The notes under the pieces were generated by a model. It was not told the DNA's origin. It did no database searches and saw only the letters and a program-made list of their open reading frames with translations. Below, piece after piece: positions 32,434 through 42,612 of a DNA stretch of 55,890 bases. Position 1 is the first letter of the stretch, and each line of letters begins with the position of its first letter. Made by a program: the position numbers and the translations under genes. This stretch comes from Actinomycetota bacterium (GTDB taxonomy: Bacteria > Actinomycetota > Actinomycetes > Nanopelagicales > Nanopelagicaceae), in NCBI GenBank assembly GCA_947377725.1, contig CANCGX010000004.1, positions 1 to 55,890 on the forward strand, written 5' to 3'.

Positions 32434-33947
32434 TAGCGGATAAATGTCGCGAAAGTTTGTGCAGTGTTCAACAGAAGTGAAGGTGCTACACCTAAGACAA
32501 TTGTTACTATCGCACAGATTGCAATTGCAGCTCGAGTCATGATTGATGGAATAACCACGCTTACTGAATCACTCTTTGGGTCTGTGAAAAACAACATCAC
32601 AACTACGCGAAGGTAGAAGAAAGCTGTGATCGCGGAAGTAAGCACACCAACTACGACGATAACTGTATTTCCTGTCTCATATGCACCTGTGAAGAGTGAG
32701 AACTTTGCGATAAAACCGCTTGTAAGAGGAATTCCAGCAAAGCTCAAGAGAAAGAGGGTAAAGACCGAAGCTACCAGTGGGGACTTCTTTCCAAGACCGA
32801 CCCAACGGTTCAGATCTGTAACTTCACCACTGGAATCTCTCACTAGTGTGATTACACCAAACGCGCCAAGCGTTGTGAATCCGTAAGTTGCAAGATAAAA
32901 GAGTGCACCTTTAAGGCCATCGGTATTGAGCGCCAACACAGCAGCCAGCAAAAAGCCTGCGTGAGCAATAGATGAGAAAGCCAGCATGCGCTTTACATCG
33001 CGTTGTGCGATTGCGGCAACGCCGCCTACGACCATCGTAAGAATTGCAATGGTGAGAATGATCGGCTTCCATTGCCATTCAGCTTGGCCAAAACCTACAT
33101 AAAAGATGCGAAGGGTTGCACCCATTGCTGCAATCTTTGTACATGCCGCCATAAAGCCTGTAATTGGGGTAGGGGCACCTTGATAAACGTCAGGAGTCCA
33201 TGAGTGAAATGGAACTGCGCCAATCTTAAATAGCAGGCCGACAGAGAGGAAAACAATTCCAATAAGAAGAAATACATCATTTCCACTATTTATGGAGATT
33301 GCGGTCGCAATTCCATCCAAAGTGACGCTTCCTGAATAGCCATAAAGGAACGCTGCGCCGAAGAGGAAGAATGCGGACGAGAAAGCGCCTAATAAGAAGT
33401 ATTTAAGAGCAGCCTCTTGCGAAAGCAATCTACGGCGGCGTGAAAGCCCTGCAAGTAGATAAAGAGGTAGCGATAGAACTTCAAGCGCAACGAAAAGAGT
33501 AATCAGGTCAGATGCAATTGGGAAAAGAAGCATTCCGCTTATTGCAAAGAGTGTGAGTGGGAAGACTTCTGTTTGCTGCTTTCCAGCAAGAACCGCCGTA
33601 CGTTCTTCTTCAGATCCTGGTACGGCAGATGCCTGAGCCGCAAAATTATCAGTGTCGGCAATGTAGAGAATTGCAATTAAAGAGAGAAGCAAGATTGTTC
33701 CCTGGATAAAAATTCCAACTCCGTCAATCGAGACCGAACTTACTGCCGCAGTCTTTGAAGTCTGTGCATGAATTTTAATGAGGTAAGCAAAAGAAAGTAC
33801 GAGTGTTCCGATTGCTATCGCGGTCTGTATTGCAGCGCGAGAACCCTTTTTCATTACAGCTTCAACAAGCACTCCTAGGAGTGCGCCTCCAAGAACAATC
33901 AGAATTGGGGCAAGAAGTGAATACGATAATTGAGGTGCGGTCAGCAT
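32433..33947 (-). CDS. nuoN: NADH-quinone oxidoreductase subunit N
   Basis: The 504-residue antiporter-like membrane subunit has about 14 helices. The proton-channel segments LFKIGAVPFHSWTPDVYQGAPTP and RDVKRMLAFSSIAHAGFLL, with their buried Lys and His, are those of NuoN. It couples quinone reduction to proton pumping. It overlaps nuoM and the prenyl synthase gene by one base on each side. Confidence 0.95.
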   Translation of the reverse strand: MLTAPQLSYSLLAPILIVLGGALLGVLVEAVMKKGSRAAIQTAIAIGTLVLSFAYLIKIHAQTSKTAAVSSVSIDGVGIFIQGTILLLSLIAILYIADTDNFAAQASAVPGSEEERTAVLAGKQQTEVFPLTLFAISGMLLFPIASDLITLFVALEVLSLPLYLLAGLSRRRRLLSQEAALKYFLLGAFSSAFFLFGAAFLYGYSGSVTLDGIATAISINSGNDVFLLIGIVFLSVGLLFKIGAVPFHSWTPDVYQGAPTPITGFMAACTKIAAMGATLRIFYVGFGQAEWQWKPIILTIAILTMVVGGVAAIAQRDVKRMLAFSSIAHAGFLLAAVLALNTDGLKGALFYLATYGFTTLGAFGVITLVRDSSGEVTDLNRWVGLGKKSPLVASVFTLFLLSFAGIPLTSGFIAKFSLFTGAYETGNTVIVVVGVLTSAITAFFYLRVVVMLFFTDPKSDSVSVVIPSIMTRAAIAICAIVTIVLGVAPSLLLNTAQTFATFIR

Positions 33948-35461
33948 TACTTACCTGCCTTCGGTTGTGGATCTACATAACCAGCTTGGGTCATGACTTC
34001 ATGAGAAGCAGGATTGAGAACATCGATAATTGGCTTCGGGAAAAAGCCGAAAATTACGAGGATAGCAATGACAGGTGCGATCGCTACCTTCTCGCGAAGA
34101 TTCAGATCAATTAAAGACTCATTGCCAGTTGCTGTTGGCCCATGAAGTGAACGTTGAACCGTCAATAAAACGTAGAGCGCAGCAAGGACGATTCCGGTTG
34201 TGCCAATAATCGCGGCCAGAGGATATCGAGTAAAAGTGCCCACAAGTACGAGGAATTCACTCACAAAACTTGAAAGACCAGGAAGCGCCAAAGCTGACAT
34301 ACCTGCGATAAAGAATGCCCATGCCATAACTGGAGTGACTCTTTGCAGTCCTCCAAAATCTTCGATTTTTGTAGAACCCCGACGTGAAGCCATCCAACCT
34401 GCGACCAAGAAGAGTGCAGCTGTGGAGAAGCCGTGGTTAACCATGTACAAAGATGCCCCGGTTAGACCTTGAGATGTCATCGCAAAAATTCCTAGAGTGA
34501 TGAAACCAAAGTGGCTGATCGATGTAAATGCGATCAAACCGTTGATATCTTTTTGACCAATCGCAAGGAATGCGCCGTACAAAATAGAAATCAACGAAAG
34601 AACAATTATCGCTGGAGTAAACGTATGTGCTGCGTGTGGGAAAAGGGTGATACAGAATCGAATCATTCCGTAGGTTCCAACCTTATCCAGAACGCCTAGA
34701 AGTAGAACTGAGGTCGCTGGGGTTGCAGACTTGGCAGCCGTTGGCAACCAGGTATGCAACGGCCAAAGTGGAGCTTTGATTGCGAAGGCAATAAAGAATC
34801 CTAGGAAGAGCATATTTTCCGTAGCTGAATCAATATGAAGGCCAGAAAGTGCTGTCACATCAAATGTTGAGCCGATCTGATTTGTCGCGATGACATATGT
34901 ACCAATTACCGCTGCCAACATTAAGAGACCACCGAGCAAGCTGTACAGCAAGAATTTCATCGCAGCTTGAGCACGCTCACCGCGTCCATAACCACCAATA
35001 AGGAAGTAAACAGGGATCAGCATTGCTTCGAAAATGACGTAGAACAAGAAGACATCTGTAGCAGCAAAAACTCCCACCATCATTGTCTCGAGTACGAGAA
35101 TCAGTGCGTAGTAGACACGAGGCGACCAACGTCCGCCTTCAGATTCGTTCCATCCTGCTAGAAGCACAATCGGCACCAAAACAGTTGTCATTAAGATCAA
35201 GACAAGTGCAATTCCATCAATTCCCACGGCATATTTGATACCAAATGCTGAAATCCAATTTCGAGATTCAACAAATTGCATAGCTGATACGCCACGATCG
35301 AAACGAAATGCCATAAGGAGTGAGATCGCTAGATCTAGGAGTGAGATTCCAATTGCAAATTGCTTAATGAGCTTTGTCGAACCTTTAGGAAGGATGAAAA
35401 GTCCTACTACTCCCAATAAAGGCACTAATTCAATTATCGTCACAATACTTAAACTACTCAC
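33947..35461 (-). CDS. nuoM: NADH-quinone oxidoreductase subunit M
   Basis: This is the 504-residue antiporter-like subunit with FEAMLIPVYFLIGGYG (conserved Glu), FAIKAPLWPLHTWLP and GQKDINGLIAFTSISHFGF, the NuoM hallmarks. I choose GTG at 35461, which forms a GTGA overlap with the nuoL stop, over the TTG at 35476. It pumps protons in the membrane arm. Confidence 0.95.
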   Translation of the reverse strand: MSSLSIVTIIELVPLLGVVGLFILPKGSTKLIKQFAIGISLLDLAISLLMAFRFDRGVSAMQFVESRNWISAFGIKYAVGIDGIALVLILMTTVLVPIVLLAGWNESEGGRWSPRVYYALILVLETMMVGVFAATDVFLFYVIFEAMLIPVYFLIGGYGRGERAQAAMKFLLYSLLGGLLMLAAVIGTYVIATNQIGSTFDVTALSGLHIDSATENMLFLGFFIAFAIKAPLWPLHTWLPTAAKSATPATSVLLLGVLDKVGTYGMIRFCITLFPHAAHTFTPAIIVLSLISILYGAFLAIGQKDINGLIAFTSISHFGFITLGIFAMTSQGLTGASLYMVNHGFSTAALFLVAGWMASRRGSTKIEDFGGLQRVTPVMAWAFFIAGMSALALPGLSSFVSEFLVLVGTFTRYPLAAIIGTTGIVLAALYVLLTVQRSLHGPTATGNESLIDLNLREKVAIAPVIAILVIFGFFPKPIIDVLNPASHEVMTQAGYVDPQPKAGK

Positions 35462-37350
35462 AGGGTCACCATCCAAATCGTTGCGATGAGGGCCAGAACG
35501 CCAATCACCATAATGAGTGCGTAGCTTCGAACATAACCATTTTGAATTTTACGAAGGTTTGTTGAGCTAACGGCAATAACTCCGCCCACTCCCCGCACAA
35601 TTCCGTCAATAAAGGTGTTATCCATCGCAACAAAGAATTTGGTCAATGCTTGCCCTGGGCGGACAAGAACTCGATCATTGAAGTCATCTTGCAAGAGATC
35701 TCGACGAACAATCTTTGTAAGAATAGAGACATCTTCAGGAGCCTCTACCGCCACATTCGAGCGGTACTTAAGAATCGCAATCGCAACTCCTACAGAAACA
35801 ACTCCGAGAGCCATCAAAGAAATGGTTAGCGGTGGAAGGAACTCTTTAGCATCGTGTTCACCAGCAGCATTTACAACTGGTGCAAGCCAATTCACAAGCG
35901 CATGACCTGAGTTAAAGAGGAAACCTGAAGCAACCGAACCGACAGCAAGAACAACCATCGGAATCCACATCAACGATGGAGATTCGTGTGGATGGGCTTC
36001 GTCGTCCCAACGCTTTGTTCCTGTGAAAGTCAGCACGATTACACGGGTCATATAGAAAGCGGTGATTGCCGCACCAAGAAGCGCCGCTCCGCCAACCAAA
36101 ATTCCCTTAGTTCCGCCTGCATTAAAAGCTGTTTCAATAATTTTATCTTTGGAATAGAAACCGGCAAATGGTGGAACTCCGATAATCGCAAGATAGCCAA
36201 GGCCAAAGGTCACCGCAGTGATTGGCATAACTTTTCCAATTGCACCGTAGCGACGCATATTTACTTCATCATTCATGCCATGCATGACTGAACCAGCGCC
36301 AAGGAACATTCCAGCTTTGAAGAAACCGTGCGTTAAAAGATGCATGATTGCAAATGCGTATCCAACAGGCCCAAGGCCAGTCGCAAGAATCATGTAACCA
36401 ATCTGCGACATTGTTGAAGCTGCTAGTGCTTTCTTAATATCGTCTTTCGCTGTACCAACAAGAGCTCCAAAGAGGAGGGTGATTCCACCAACAATGAGGA
36501 CCATCGTTTGCGCAGTTGGAGAAGCGTCAAAAACAAAATGAGAGCGGGTAATGAGGTAGACGCCAGCAGTAACCATCGTCGCGGCGTGAATAAGTGCTGA
36601 AACTGGAGTTGGGCCAGCCATCGCATCGCCAAGCCACGATTGCAATGGGAATTGTGCAGATTTACCAGCCGCAGCAAGCAAGAGCATCGCGCCTAGCGCC
36701 GTTAGGGCACCAGTCGATGCATGTGGAACACCGGCTTCTACTCCGGTAAATGAAACAGATCCAAATTGTGCGAATGCAATCATGATTGCAAGTGAAAGCC
36801 CGATATCGCCAACGCGGTTTGCAACGAAAGCCTTCTTCGCAGCTACTGCATATGTTGGTTTCTGATTCCAGAAGCCAATCAGCAAGTAAGAAGCCAATCC
36901 AACCCCTTCCCAACCAACATAAAGATTGAGGTAGGAATCGCCTAGAACCAAAAGCAACATGGCTGCCACGAAAAGATTGAGGTAGGCAAAGAATCGACGA
37001 CGATCATGATCGTGAGACATATACGCAATTGAATAGATATGAATAAGTGTTCCAACTCCGGTAATCAAGAGTACGAAACAGATTGAAAGTTGATCTAAGA
37101 GAAGTGACGCATGGACATCAAATGATCCAACTGAAATCCAGGTGAAAAGATTCTGCGTTGCAGCTCTTGCATCCCCGCTGCGTGAGCGCATTTGGAAGAA
37201 CTCGATTGCTGCGATGGCAAAGGTTGAGGCGGAAACAAGTGTGGCAACGATGTGCCCCCACTTATCAGCAATTCGACCCAACAAAAGGAGAATAGCCGAG
37301 CTCACCAATGGCAAGGCAATCAGATAAACGAGATGAGTTGATGTTGTCAT
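35458..37350 (-). CDS. nuoL: NADH-quinone oxidoreductase subunit L
   Basis: The 630-residue distal antiporter-like subunit shows YVGWEGVGLASYLLIGFW, NRVGDIGLSLAI, SAQFPLQSWLGDAMAGPTPVSAL and a C-terminal lateral helix region. Conserved Glu (WEG) and Lys (SAQFP context) of the proton path are present. A 2-nt gap separates it from nuoK. Confidence 0.96.
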   Translation of the reverse strand: MTTSTHLVYLIALPLVSSAILLLLGRIADKWGHIVATLVSASTFAIAAIEFFQMRSRSGDARAATQNLFTWISVGSFDVHASLLLDQLSICFVLLITGVGTLIHIYSIAYMSHDHDRRRFFAYLNLFVAAMLLLVLGDSYLNLYVGWEGVGLASYLLIGFWNQKPTYAVAAKKAFVANRVGDIGLSLAIMIAFAQFGSVSFTGVEAGVPHASTGALTALGAMLLLAAAGKSAQFPLQSWLGDAMAGPTPVSALIHAATMVTAGVYLITRSHFVFDASPTAQTMVLIVGGITLLFGALVGTAKDDIKKALAASTMSQIGYMILATGLGPVGYAFAIMHLLTHGFFKAGMFLGAGSVMHGMNDEVNMRRYGAIGKVMPITAVTFGLGYLAIIGVPPFAGFYSKDKIIETAFNAGGTKGILVGGAALLGAAITAFYMTRVIVLTFTGTKRWDDEAHPHESPSLMWIPMVVLAVGSVASGFLFNSGHALVNWLAPVVNAAGEHDAKEFLPPLTISLMALGVVSVGVAIAILKYRSNVAVEAPEDVSILTKIVRRDLLQDDFNDRVLVRPGQALTKFFVAMDNTFIDGIVRGVGGVIAVSSTNLRKIQNGYVRSYALIMVIGVLALIATIWMVTL

Positions 37351-37352
37351 GA

Positions 37353-37652
37353 CTATCGCTTCAACAAACTAGCGTCATCTACAGACGCCGATCGACGGGA
37401 GCGATACATCGTGACGATGATCGCGAGTCCAACTACTACTTCGCAAGCAGCAACAACCATTGTGAAGAAAGAGGCTACTTGGCCAACAAGGTCACCATTG
37501 ATGCGAGAGAAAGTTACAAATGCCAAGTTTGCTGCGTTGAGCATGAGCTCTACACACATAAATACGACGATTGCATTTCTGCGAACTACAACTCCTACTG
37601 CGCCAATGGTGAAGAGGATTGCAGATAAGTACAAGTAATTTGAAATATCCAT
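37353..37652 (-). CDS. nuoK: NADH-quinone oxidoreductase subunit K
   Basis: This is a 99-residue, three-helix membrane subunit. ELMLNAANLAFV contains the conserved membrane Glu of helix 2, and a second Glu occurs in AACEVVVGLAI. The start codon directly follows the nuoJ stop. It belongs to the E-channel of complex I. Confidence 0.95.
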   Translation of the reverse strand: MDISNYLYLSAILFTIGAVGVVVRRNAIVVFMCVELMLNAANLAFVTFSRINGDLVGQVASFFTMVVAACEVVVGLAIIVTMYRSRRSASVDDASLLKR

Positions 37653-38444
37653 TTACTTCTCCTCCTCTTCAATAGGGGTTAATTCAAATGGTTTTGAAGC
37701 AATCATGTCTCCGCGTGCTTCAAGCACCTTGGAAATAGAAGCATCCGAAGGCAGTCCGTCTGGTCCAAGTGCTGGAACATCTACTGCGTTGTGAAGGGCA
37801 TAAACACCTGAGCCAGGTAGGCCAGCAGCATGCGCCAACGATTCGCCGCGGAAACGTGCAATAGATAAATCGCGTTGAGATGTACGAGATTTTGGTTTTT
37901 GACTGTGGGCCAAAACCATAGAACCTAGTGCGGCAGTAATTAACAGTGCGGACACAACTTCAAAAGCCCATACGTACTTTGTAAATAATTCATTCGCAAG
38001 ACCCTGAACATTGCCATTGGTATTGGCAGTCTCGAGCCCAAGCGAAGGATGATTCATTGTTGCTCTACTAATGAGTGAAAGTAGCAACCCTGCAATTCCT
38101 AAACCTGCGCTTATCGCTGCAGGACGTTGCCCCTTGATATTTTCGATAAGGGAATCCGATGAATCAACACCTACGAGCATCAAAATAAAGAGGAAGAGCA
38201 TCATTACAGCGCCTGTGTAAACAACGACCTGAACAATTCCAAGGAATAGTGCGCCTTCTGCAATATACAAAATCGCTAAGGTAATCATGACCCATGCAAG
38301 AAGAAGCGCTGAATGCACCGCCTTCTTAACAAGAATCATTCCCAAAGCTGCAAGAACTGCCAGAGGTGCAAGGATCCAAAATTGCACTGCTTCCGGTGTG
38401 GCTGTAGCTCCGACCTGAAGAGCTTGGGCAAAAAGGTTATGCAT
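37653..38444 (-). CDS. nuoJ: NADH-quinone oxidoreductase subunit J
   Basis: This 263-residue membrane subunit has five N-terminal helices (VHSALLLAWVMITLAILYI, VQVVVYTGAVMMLFLFILM, the conserved Tyr-Gly bend) and an extended hydrophilic C-terminus of about 80 residues, longer than the enterobacterial protein but common in actinobacteria. It overlaps nuoI by 8 nt. Confidence 0.94.
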   Translation of the reverse strand: MHNLFAQALQVGATATPEAVQFWILAPLAVLAALGMILVKKAVHSALLLAWVMITLAILYIAEGALFLGIVQVVVYTGAVMMLFLFILMLVGVDSSDSLIENIKGQRPAAISAGLGIAGLLLSLISRATMNHPSLGLETANTNGNVQGLANELFTKYVWAFEVVSALLITAALGSMVLAHSQKPKSRTSQRDLSIARFRGESLAHAAGLPGSGVYALHNAVDVPALGPDGLPSDASISKVLEARGDMIASKPFELTPIEEEEK

Positions 38445-39042
38445 GGGGAGCCGCCGGATCTTGCGATGGATGAGTTCCGGTTACTTCACCTTTGTAATAA
38501 GAGGTATCGGTTGTTCCTGGATACATCGGATGTGGAGGCTGCAACATTCCTGAACGAAGAGGTGCCAGCAAATCTTCTTTATCAAAAATCAACTTATTGC
38601 GATTGTCGTCAGCTAATTCATACTCGTTTGTCATTGTTAAGGCGCGAGTAGGGCACGCTTCAATGCAAAGTCCACAGAAAATACAACGAAGGTAATTGAT
38701 TTGATAAACCTTGCCGTATCGCTCTCCCGGGGAGTATTGCTCGTCAGGAGTGTTATCACCGGCTTCGACCAGAATTGCATCCGCTGGACAAGCCCAAGCG
38801 CACAATTCGCAACCAATACATTTTTCAAGGCCATCTTCATAGCGATTGAGTTGGTGACGGCCGTGGAAGCGCTCGGCAACCGGCGGTCTCACTTCTGGAT
38901 ACTGAATTGTTTCAACTTTTTTGAACATGGTTGCAAAAGTTAACCAAAATCCTTTGAGCTGAGTAAAAAATGAAGATGGAGATTGCTCAGGAATCTGCGT
39001 GCTTTCTGCAACAGCTTTCTCGATGCTGAAATCGTCAGTCAT
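38437..39042 (-). CDS. nuoI: NADH-quinone oxidoreductase subunit I
   Basis: The 201-residue peripheral subunit carries two [4Fe-4S] clusters: CIGCELCAWACP and CIFCGLCIEACP. ATG 39042 has a strong GGAGGA ribosome site, whereas the start at 39075 would add a non-conserved basic stretch. It overlaps nuoH by 8 nt. The clusters relay electrons to N2 in NuoB. Confidence 0.95.
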   Translation of the reverse strand: MTDDFSIEKAVAESTQIPEQSPSSFFTQLKGFWLTFATMFKKVETIQYPEVRPPVAERFHGRHQLNRYEDGLEKCIGCELCAWACPADAILVEAGDNTPDEQYSPGERYGKVYQINYLRCIFCGLCIEACPTRALTMTNEYELADDNRNKLIFDKEDLLAPLRSGMLQPPHPMYPGTTDTSYYKGEVTGTHPSQDPAAPHA

Positions 39043-40291
39043 TGATCTCCTCCGACCCAGTAGATTCTTTAACATTTATTGGAAGATGTGGTGACAGTGA
39101 TGGAACCGGGAATGAAGGGGCAGGGAATGCATTTAGAGTCTCCCGATCCTCCTTTTTCCGTTGTTGTTTGGATCTATCGAAGAGCGAGGTTCCGGCAAAA
39201 ACAAGTAACAAAACTCCGAAAGTAAATGCGACGATCACAAAGCGAGGAGCGCCTTGTTGGGACATAACTCGAAGAGTTGAAACAATCATGATCCAAATCA
39301 AGCTAACTGGAATGAGAACTTTCCATCCAAATTGCATGAATTGGTCGTAACGCATACGAGGAAGCGTTCCGCGAAGCCAAACGAAAAGGAAGAAAAATAG
39401 AATTACCTTGGCGAAGAACCAGACCAACGTGAACCAACCACCGAGCCATGTTTCTGTAAACCCAAGGCCAGGAAGTGCGTGATAACCGCCGAGGAAAAGG
39501 GTCGTTGCTAGTGAGGAAACCACAACCATATTTACATATTCGGCAAGGAAAAAGAGAGCAAATTTAAGAGATGAATATTCCGTATGGAATCCACCAACGA
39601 GTTCGCCTTCGGCTTCTGCGAGATCGAAAGGCGCGCGGTTAGTTTCGCCAACCATCGAGATTACATAAATAATGAATGACGGGAAGAGAACAACACCAAA
39701 CCACCATTTATTTTGAGCTTCAATAATGGATGAAGTTGACATTGATCCGGAGTAAATAAAGACAGCAACAAGAGAAAGTCCCATGGCTACTTCATAAGAA
39801 ATTACTTGTGCGCTTGAGCGCAATCCACCGAGCAGTGGGTACGTTGATCCTGAAGACCAACCGGCAAGGACAATTCCATAGACACCAACTGAAGCAATCG
39901 CCAGAACGTAAAGAACGCCGACGGGCAAATCTGTTAACTGCATTGCTGTTGTATGACCAAAGAGTCGCACTTTTCCGGTCATTGGAATAACCGCAAAAGC
40001 CATAAAGCAAGTGGTTGCCGAAATAATTGGAGCAATAACAAAGACAATCCTGTCTGCAGCCTTTGGAATTAAATCTTCTTTAAGTGCCAGCTTCACACCG
40101 TCGGCCAAGCTTTGAAGTAGACCGAATTTTCCAACTCGGTTAGGTCCGGTTCGAACCTGCATGCGAGCCACAATTCTGCGCTCCGCCCAAATCGATAGCA
40201 GCGTTGCAACTACACAGATTACGAAAATCAGAACACCCTTTACAAGGATGAGCCATCCTGGATCTGCGCCAATTAGTTCTGAAGTGCTCAT
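39035..40291 (-). CDS. nuoH: NADH-quinone oxidoreductase subunit H
   Basis: The 418-residue membrane subunit shapes the quinone chamber. ERRIVARMQVRTGPNRVG and the loop EGELVGGFHTEYSS with ETNRAPFDLAEAE are invariant in the family. The C-terminal tail beyond about 350 is long and hydrophilic, as in other actinobacteria. ATG 40291 overlaps the nuoG stop (ATGA); the start at 40375 is rejected as an artefact of an open frame. Confidence 0.95.
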   Translation of the reverse strand: MSTSELIGADPGWLILVKGVLIFVICVVATLLSIWAERRIVARMQVRTGPNRVGKFGLLQSLADGVKLALKEDLIPKAADRIVFVIAPIISATTCFMAFAVIPMTGKVRLFGHTTAMQLTDLPVGVLYVLAIASVGVYGIVLAGWSSGSTYPLLGGLRSSAQVISYEVAMGLSLVAVFIYSGSMSTSSIIEAQNKWWFGVVLFPSFIIYVISMVGETNRAPFDLAEAEGELVGGFHTEYSSLKFALFFLAEYVNMVVVSSLATTLFLGGYHALPGLGFTETWLGGWFTLVWFFAKVILFFFLFVWLRGTLPRMRYDQFMQFGWKVLIPVSLIWIMIVSTLRVMSQQGAPRFVIVAFTFGVLLLVFAGTSLFDRSKQQRKKEDRETLNAFPAPSFPVPSLSPHLPINVKESTGSEEIND

Positions 40292-42612
40292 GCCTTGACC
40301 ACCGTTACGAGACATCCTTCGGCGGCGCCAAAGGTGACGATTGTTTGTGAATTTTCTGAATTTCGTGGAAGCCAAACAAGCTCATCAGAAATTTGTGCAA
40401 CATGCACTGGAACAACAACGCTTCCGCGCTCGTTGGAAACTTTAACGAGCTCTCCGTTTGCAACGCCAATGCTCTCTGCACGCTTCGCAGAAATTACTGC
40501 CACTGCTTTACGCCCCGTTGCTGCCAAATTATCTTCACCTGACTGAAGAGAGCCGAGATCAATAAGTTGGCGCCATGAAGTCAAAATTGCTTCATTACCT
40601 GTTGGGTTCTTATGCGGAGCTGCAGGCGCAGTTGGTTTTGCAACCGTTGCTCCATCCCAAATTCCAAATGAGGCCAACTCCCTCGCTGCTGATGCAACAG
40701 ATGGAAGGGAAATAGGCTTCTTCATTTCATCTGCAATCATCGAGAGGATGCGCACATCACTTCTTGTCGTGATAAGTGGACCTTCAATAGCTTGATCAAA
40801 TCTGCGTTCACGGCCTTCCCAATCAAGGAATGATCCGGTTTTCTCAGTCACTGCCGCAACTGGAAGAACTACATCAGCAATCGCAGTTATCGCGCTATGA
40901 GAAATTTCAAGCGACACGACAAAAGTATTGAGCAGTTGGCCAAGCGCATCTGGAGAAATATCTGCTGGATCCACTCCACCCACAACAACTGCATCCAGAC
41001 CCTCACCCGTATTAAGCGAATGGAGAATCTGAGAAGTTGAACGGCCTAATTCAGTCGGAAGCGAATCGACTCCCCAGGCGGTCTGCACATCAATTCGCGC
41101 AGAAGCGTCTGATACAGGACGTCCTCCTGGAAGTACGTTTCCAAGTGCGCCAGCTAGGAGAGCTCCGCGTTCACCTGAACGACGAGGAATCCAAGCAATC
41201 TTTGCAGTTGTATTTGCGGCAATTGCTGAAAGCAGTCCAGGAACTTCTGCACTTCGCTCACCAACTAGGACAACTGATTTCTCCGTGAGGTTTGAAACTT
41301 GGTCAAAAGATGAAAGCACATTCGCATTTAGTTTCATTGATCCACGACTTGCGAAAGGCGCCACAGTCGAAACTTGTAGAGAGCGTTTGCGAACTTGCTT
41401 ATAAACTCGAAGAAAAACGATTGGAGATTCATCTTCTGGCTCAAAATTAACCAGAACGACATGATCTGCCTTATCAATATCTGCATACGTAGTTTTGAGT
41501 CCTACAACAGTTGAAGCAAGAAAAGCTGCTTCTTCTTCTGTATGCGGACGTGAACGAAAATCAATGTCATTAGTTCCGAGCGTTACGCGAGCAAATTTTG
41601 CATAACCATATGCATCTTCAACAGTTGCACGGCCGCCGACAAGTACTCCAACTTTCTTACCAGCAAGTCCTGCTGCCACACGTGCCAGAGCTTCAGGCCA
41701 AGAAGCTTCACGGAGTTCGCCATCATCGCCACGAATAAGTGGAGATGAAACGCGTTCCTTACTTGAAAGGTATTTAAATGCCCAACGACCTTTATCGCAG
41801 TTCCACTCTTCATTTACCGAAGCGTCATCGCCTGCCAATCGACGTAGAGTCTTGCCACGGCGCACGTCTGTGCGAAGGGCGCAACCTGATGCGCAATGTT
41901 CGCAAGCGCTAGGCGTTGAAACTAAATCAAATGGGCGAGCACGGAATCTGTATGACGCACCTGTTAGCGCACCTACAGGACAAATTTGGACTGTGTTTCC
42001 AGAGAAGTAAGAATCGAAAGGATCCTTTTCGTAAATACCAACTTGCTGCAGGGCCCCACGTTCATTCAAAGTGATAAACGGATCTCCCGCAATCTGCTCA
42101 GAGAATCGAGTACAACGTGCGCACAATACGCAACGCTCGCGATCGAGAAGAACTTGAGAGGAAATATTGATTGGCTTTTCGAAAGTGCGCTTTACTCCAG
42201 TGAAGCGACTTTCTGAACGGCCTGTACTCATTGCTTGGTTTTGCAATGGGCACTCCCCGCCTTTATCGCAGACCGGGCAATCAAGTGGGTGGTTAATTAA
42301 CAACAACTCCATGATTCCCTTTTGCGCTTTTTCAGCGACCGGAGAAGTCAATTGAGTTTTAACAATCATGTTTGGTTCAACTGGAATGGTGCAAGAAGCC
42401 TGTGGCTTAGGAAATGCGCGACCATTAATTTCAACGTCTACAAGACACTGACGACAAGCGCCAGCCGGTGCGAGAAGTGGGTGATCACAAAAGCGAGGAA
42501 TCTGAATTCCAAGTTTTTCTGCGGCACGGATAATTAGCGTTCCTTTTGGAACAGTTACTTCAAATCCGTCAATGACGACGGTAATCATCTCAACAGCTAC
42601 ATCAGTCGTCAT
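40288..42612 (-). CDS. nuoG: NADH-quinone oxidoreductase subunit G
   Basis: This is a 774-residue iron-sulfur subunit. The N-terminal [2Fe-2S] ligands lie in IPRFCDHPLLAPAGACRQC, followed by CPVCDKGGECPLQNQ, the CVLCARCTRF cluster, CPVGALT, and CEHCASGCALRTD of the molybdopterin-like domain. The C-terminal half is the molybdopterin oxidoreductase fold without cofactor. It is joined to nuoF and nuoH by ATGA overlaps. Confidence 0.95.
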   Translation of the reverse strand: MTTDVAVEMITVVIDGFEVTVPKGTLIIRAAEKLGIQIPRFCDHPLLAPAGACRQCLVDVEINGRAFPKPQASCTIPVEPNMIVKTQLTSPVAEKAQKGIMELLLINHPLDCPVCDKGGECPLQNQAMSTGRSESRFTGVKRTFEKPINISSQVLLDRERCVLCARCTRFSEQIAGDPFITLNERGALQQVGIYEKDPFDSYFSGNTVQICPVGALTGASYRFRARPFDLVSTPSACEHCASGCALRTDVRRGKTLRRLAGDDASVNEEWNCDKGRWAFKYLSSKERVSSPLIRGDDGELREASWPEALARVAAGLAGKKVGVLVGGRATVEDAYGYAKFARVTLGTNDIDFRSRPHTEEEAAFLASTVVGLKTTYADIDKADHVVLVNFEPEDESPIVFLRVYKQVRKRSLQVSTVAPFASRGSMKLNANVLSSFDQVSNLTEKSVVLVGERSAEVPGLLSAIAANTTAKIAWIPRRSGERGALLAGALGNVLPGGRPVSDASARIDVQTAWGVDSLPTELGRSTSQILHSLNTGEGLDAVVVGGVDPADISPDALGQLLNTFVVSLEISHSAITAIADVVLPVAAVTEKTGSFLDWEGRERRFDQAIEGPLITTRSDVRILSMIADEMKKPISLPSVASAARELASFGIWDGATVAKPTAPAAPHKNPTGNEAILTSWRQLIDLGSLQSGEDNLAATGRKAVAVISAKRAESIGVANGELVKVSNERGSVVVPVHVAQISDELVWLPRNSENSQTIVTFGAAEGCLVTVVKA

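Noticed and set aside
39043..39075. Upstream start of nuoI at 39075
   Set aside because: The strong GGAGGA site points to ATG 39042, and the extra residues are basic and unlike NuoI.
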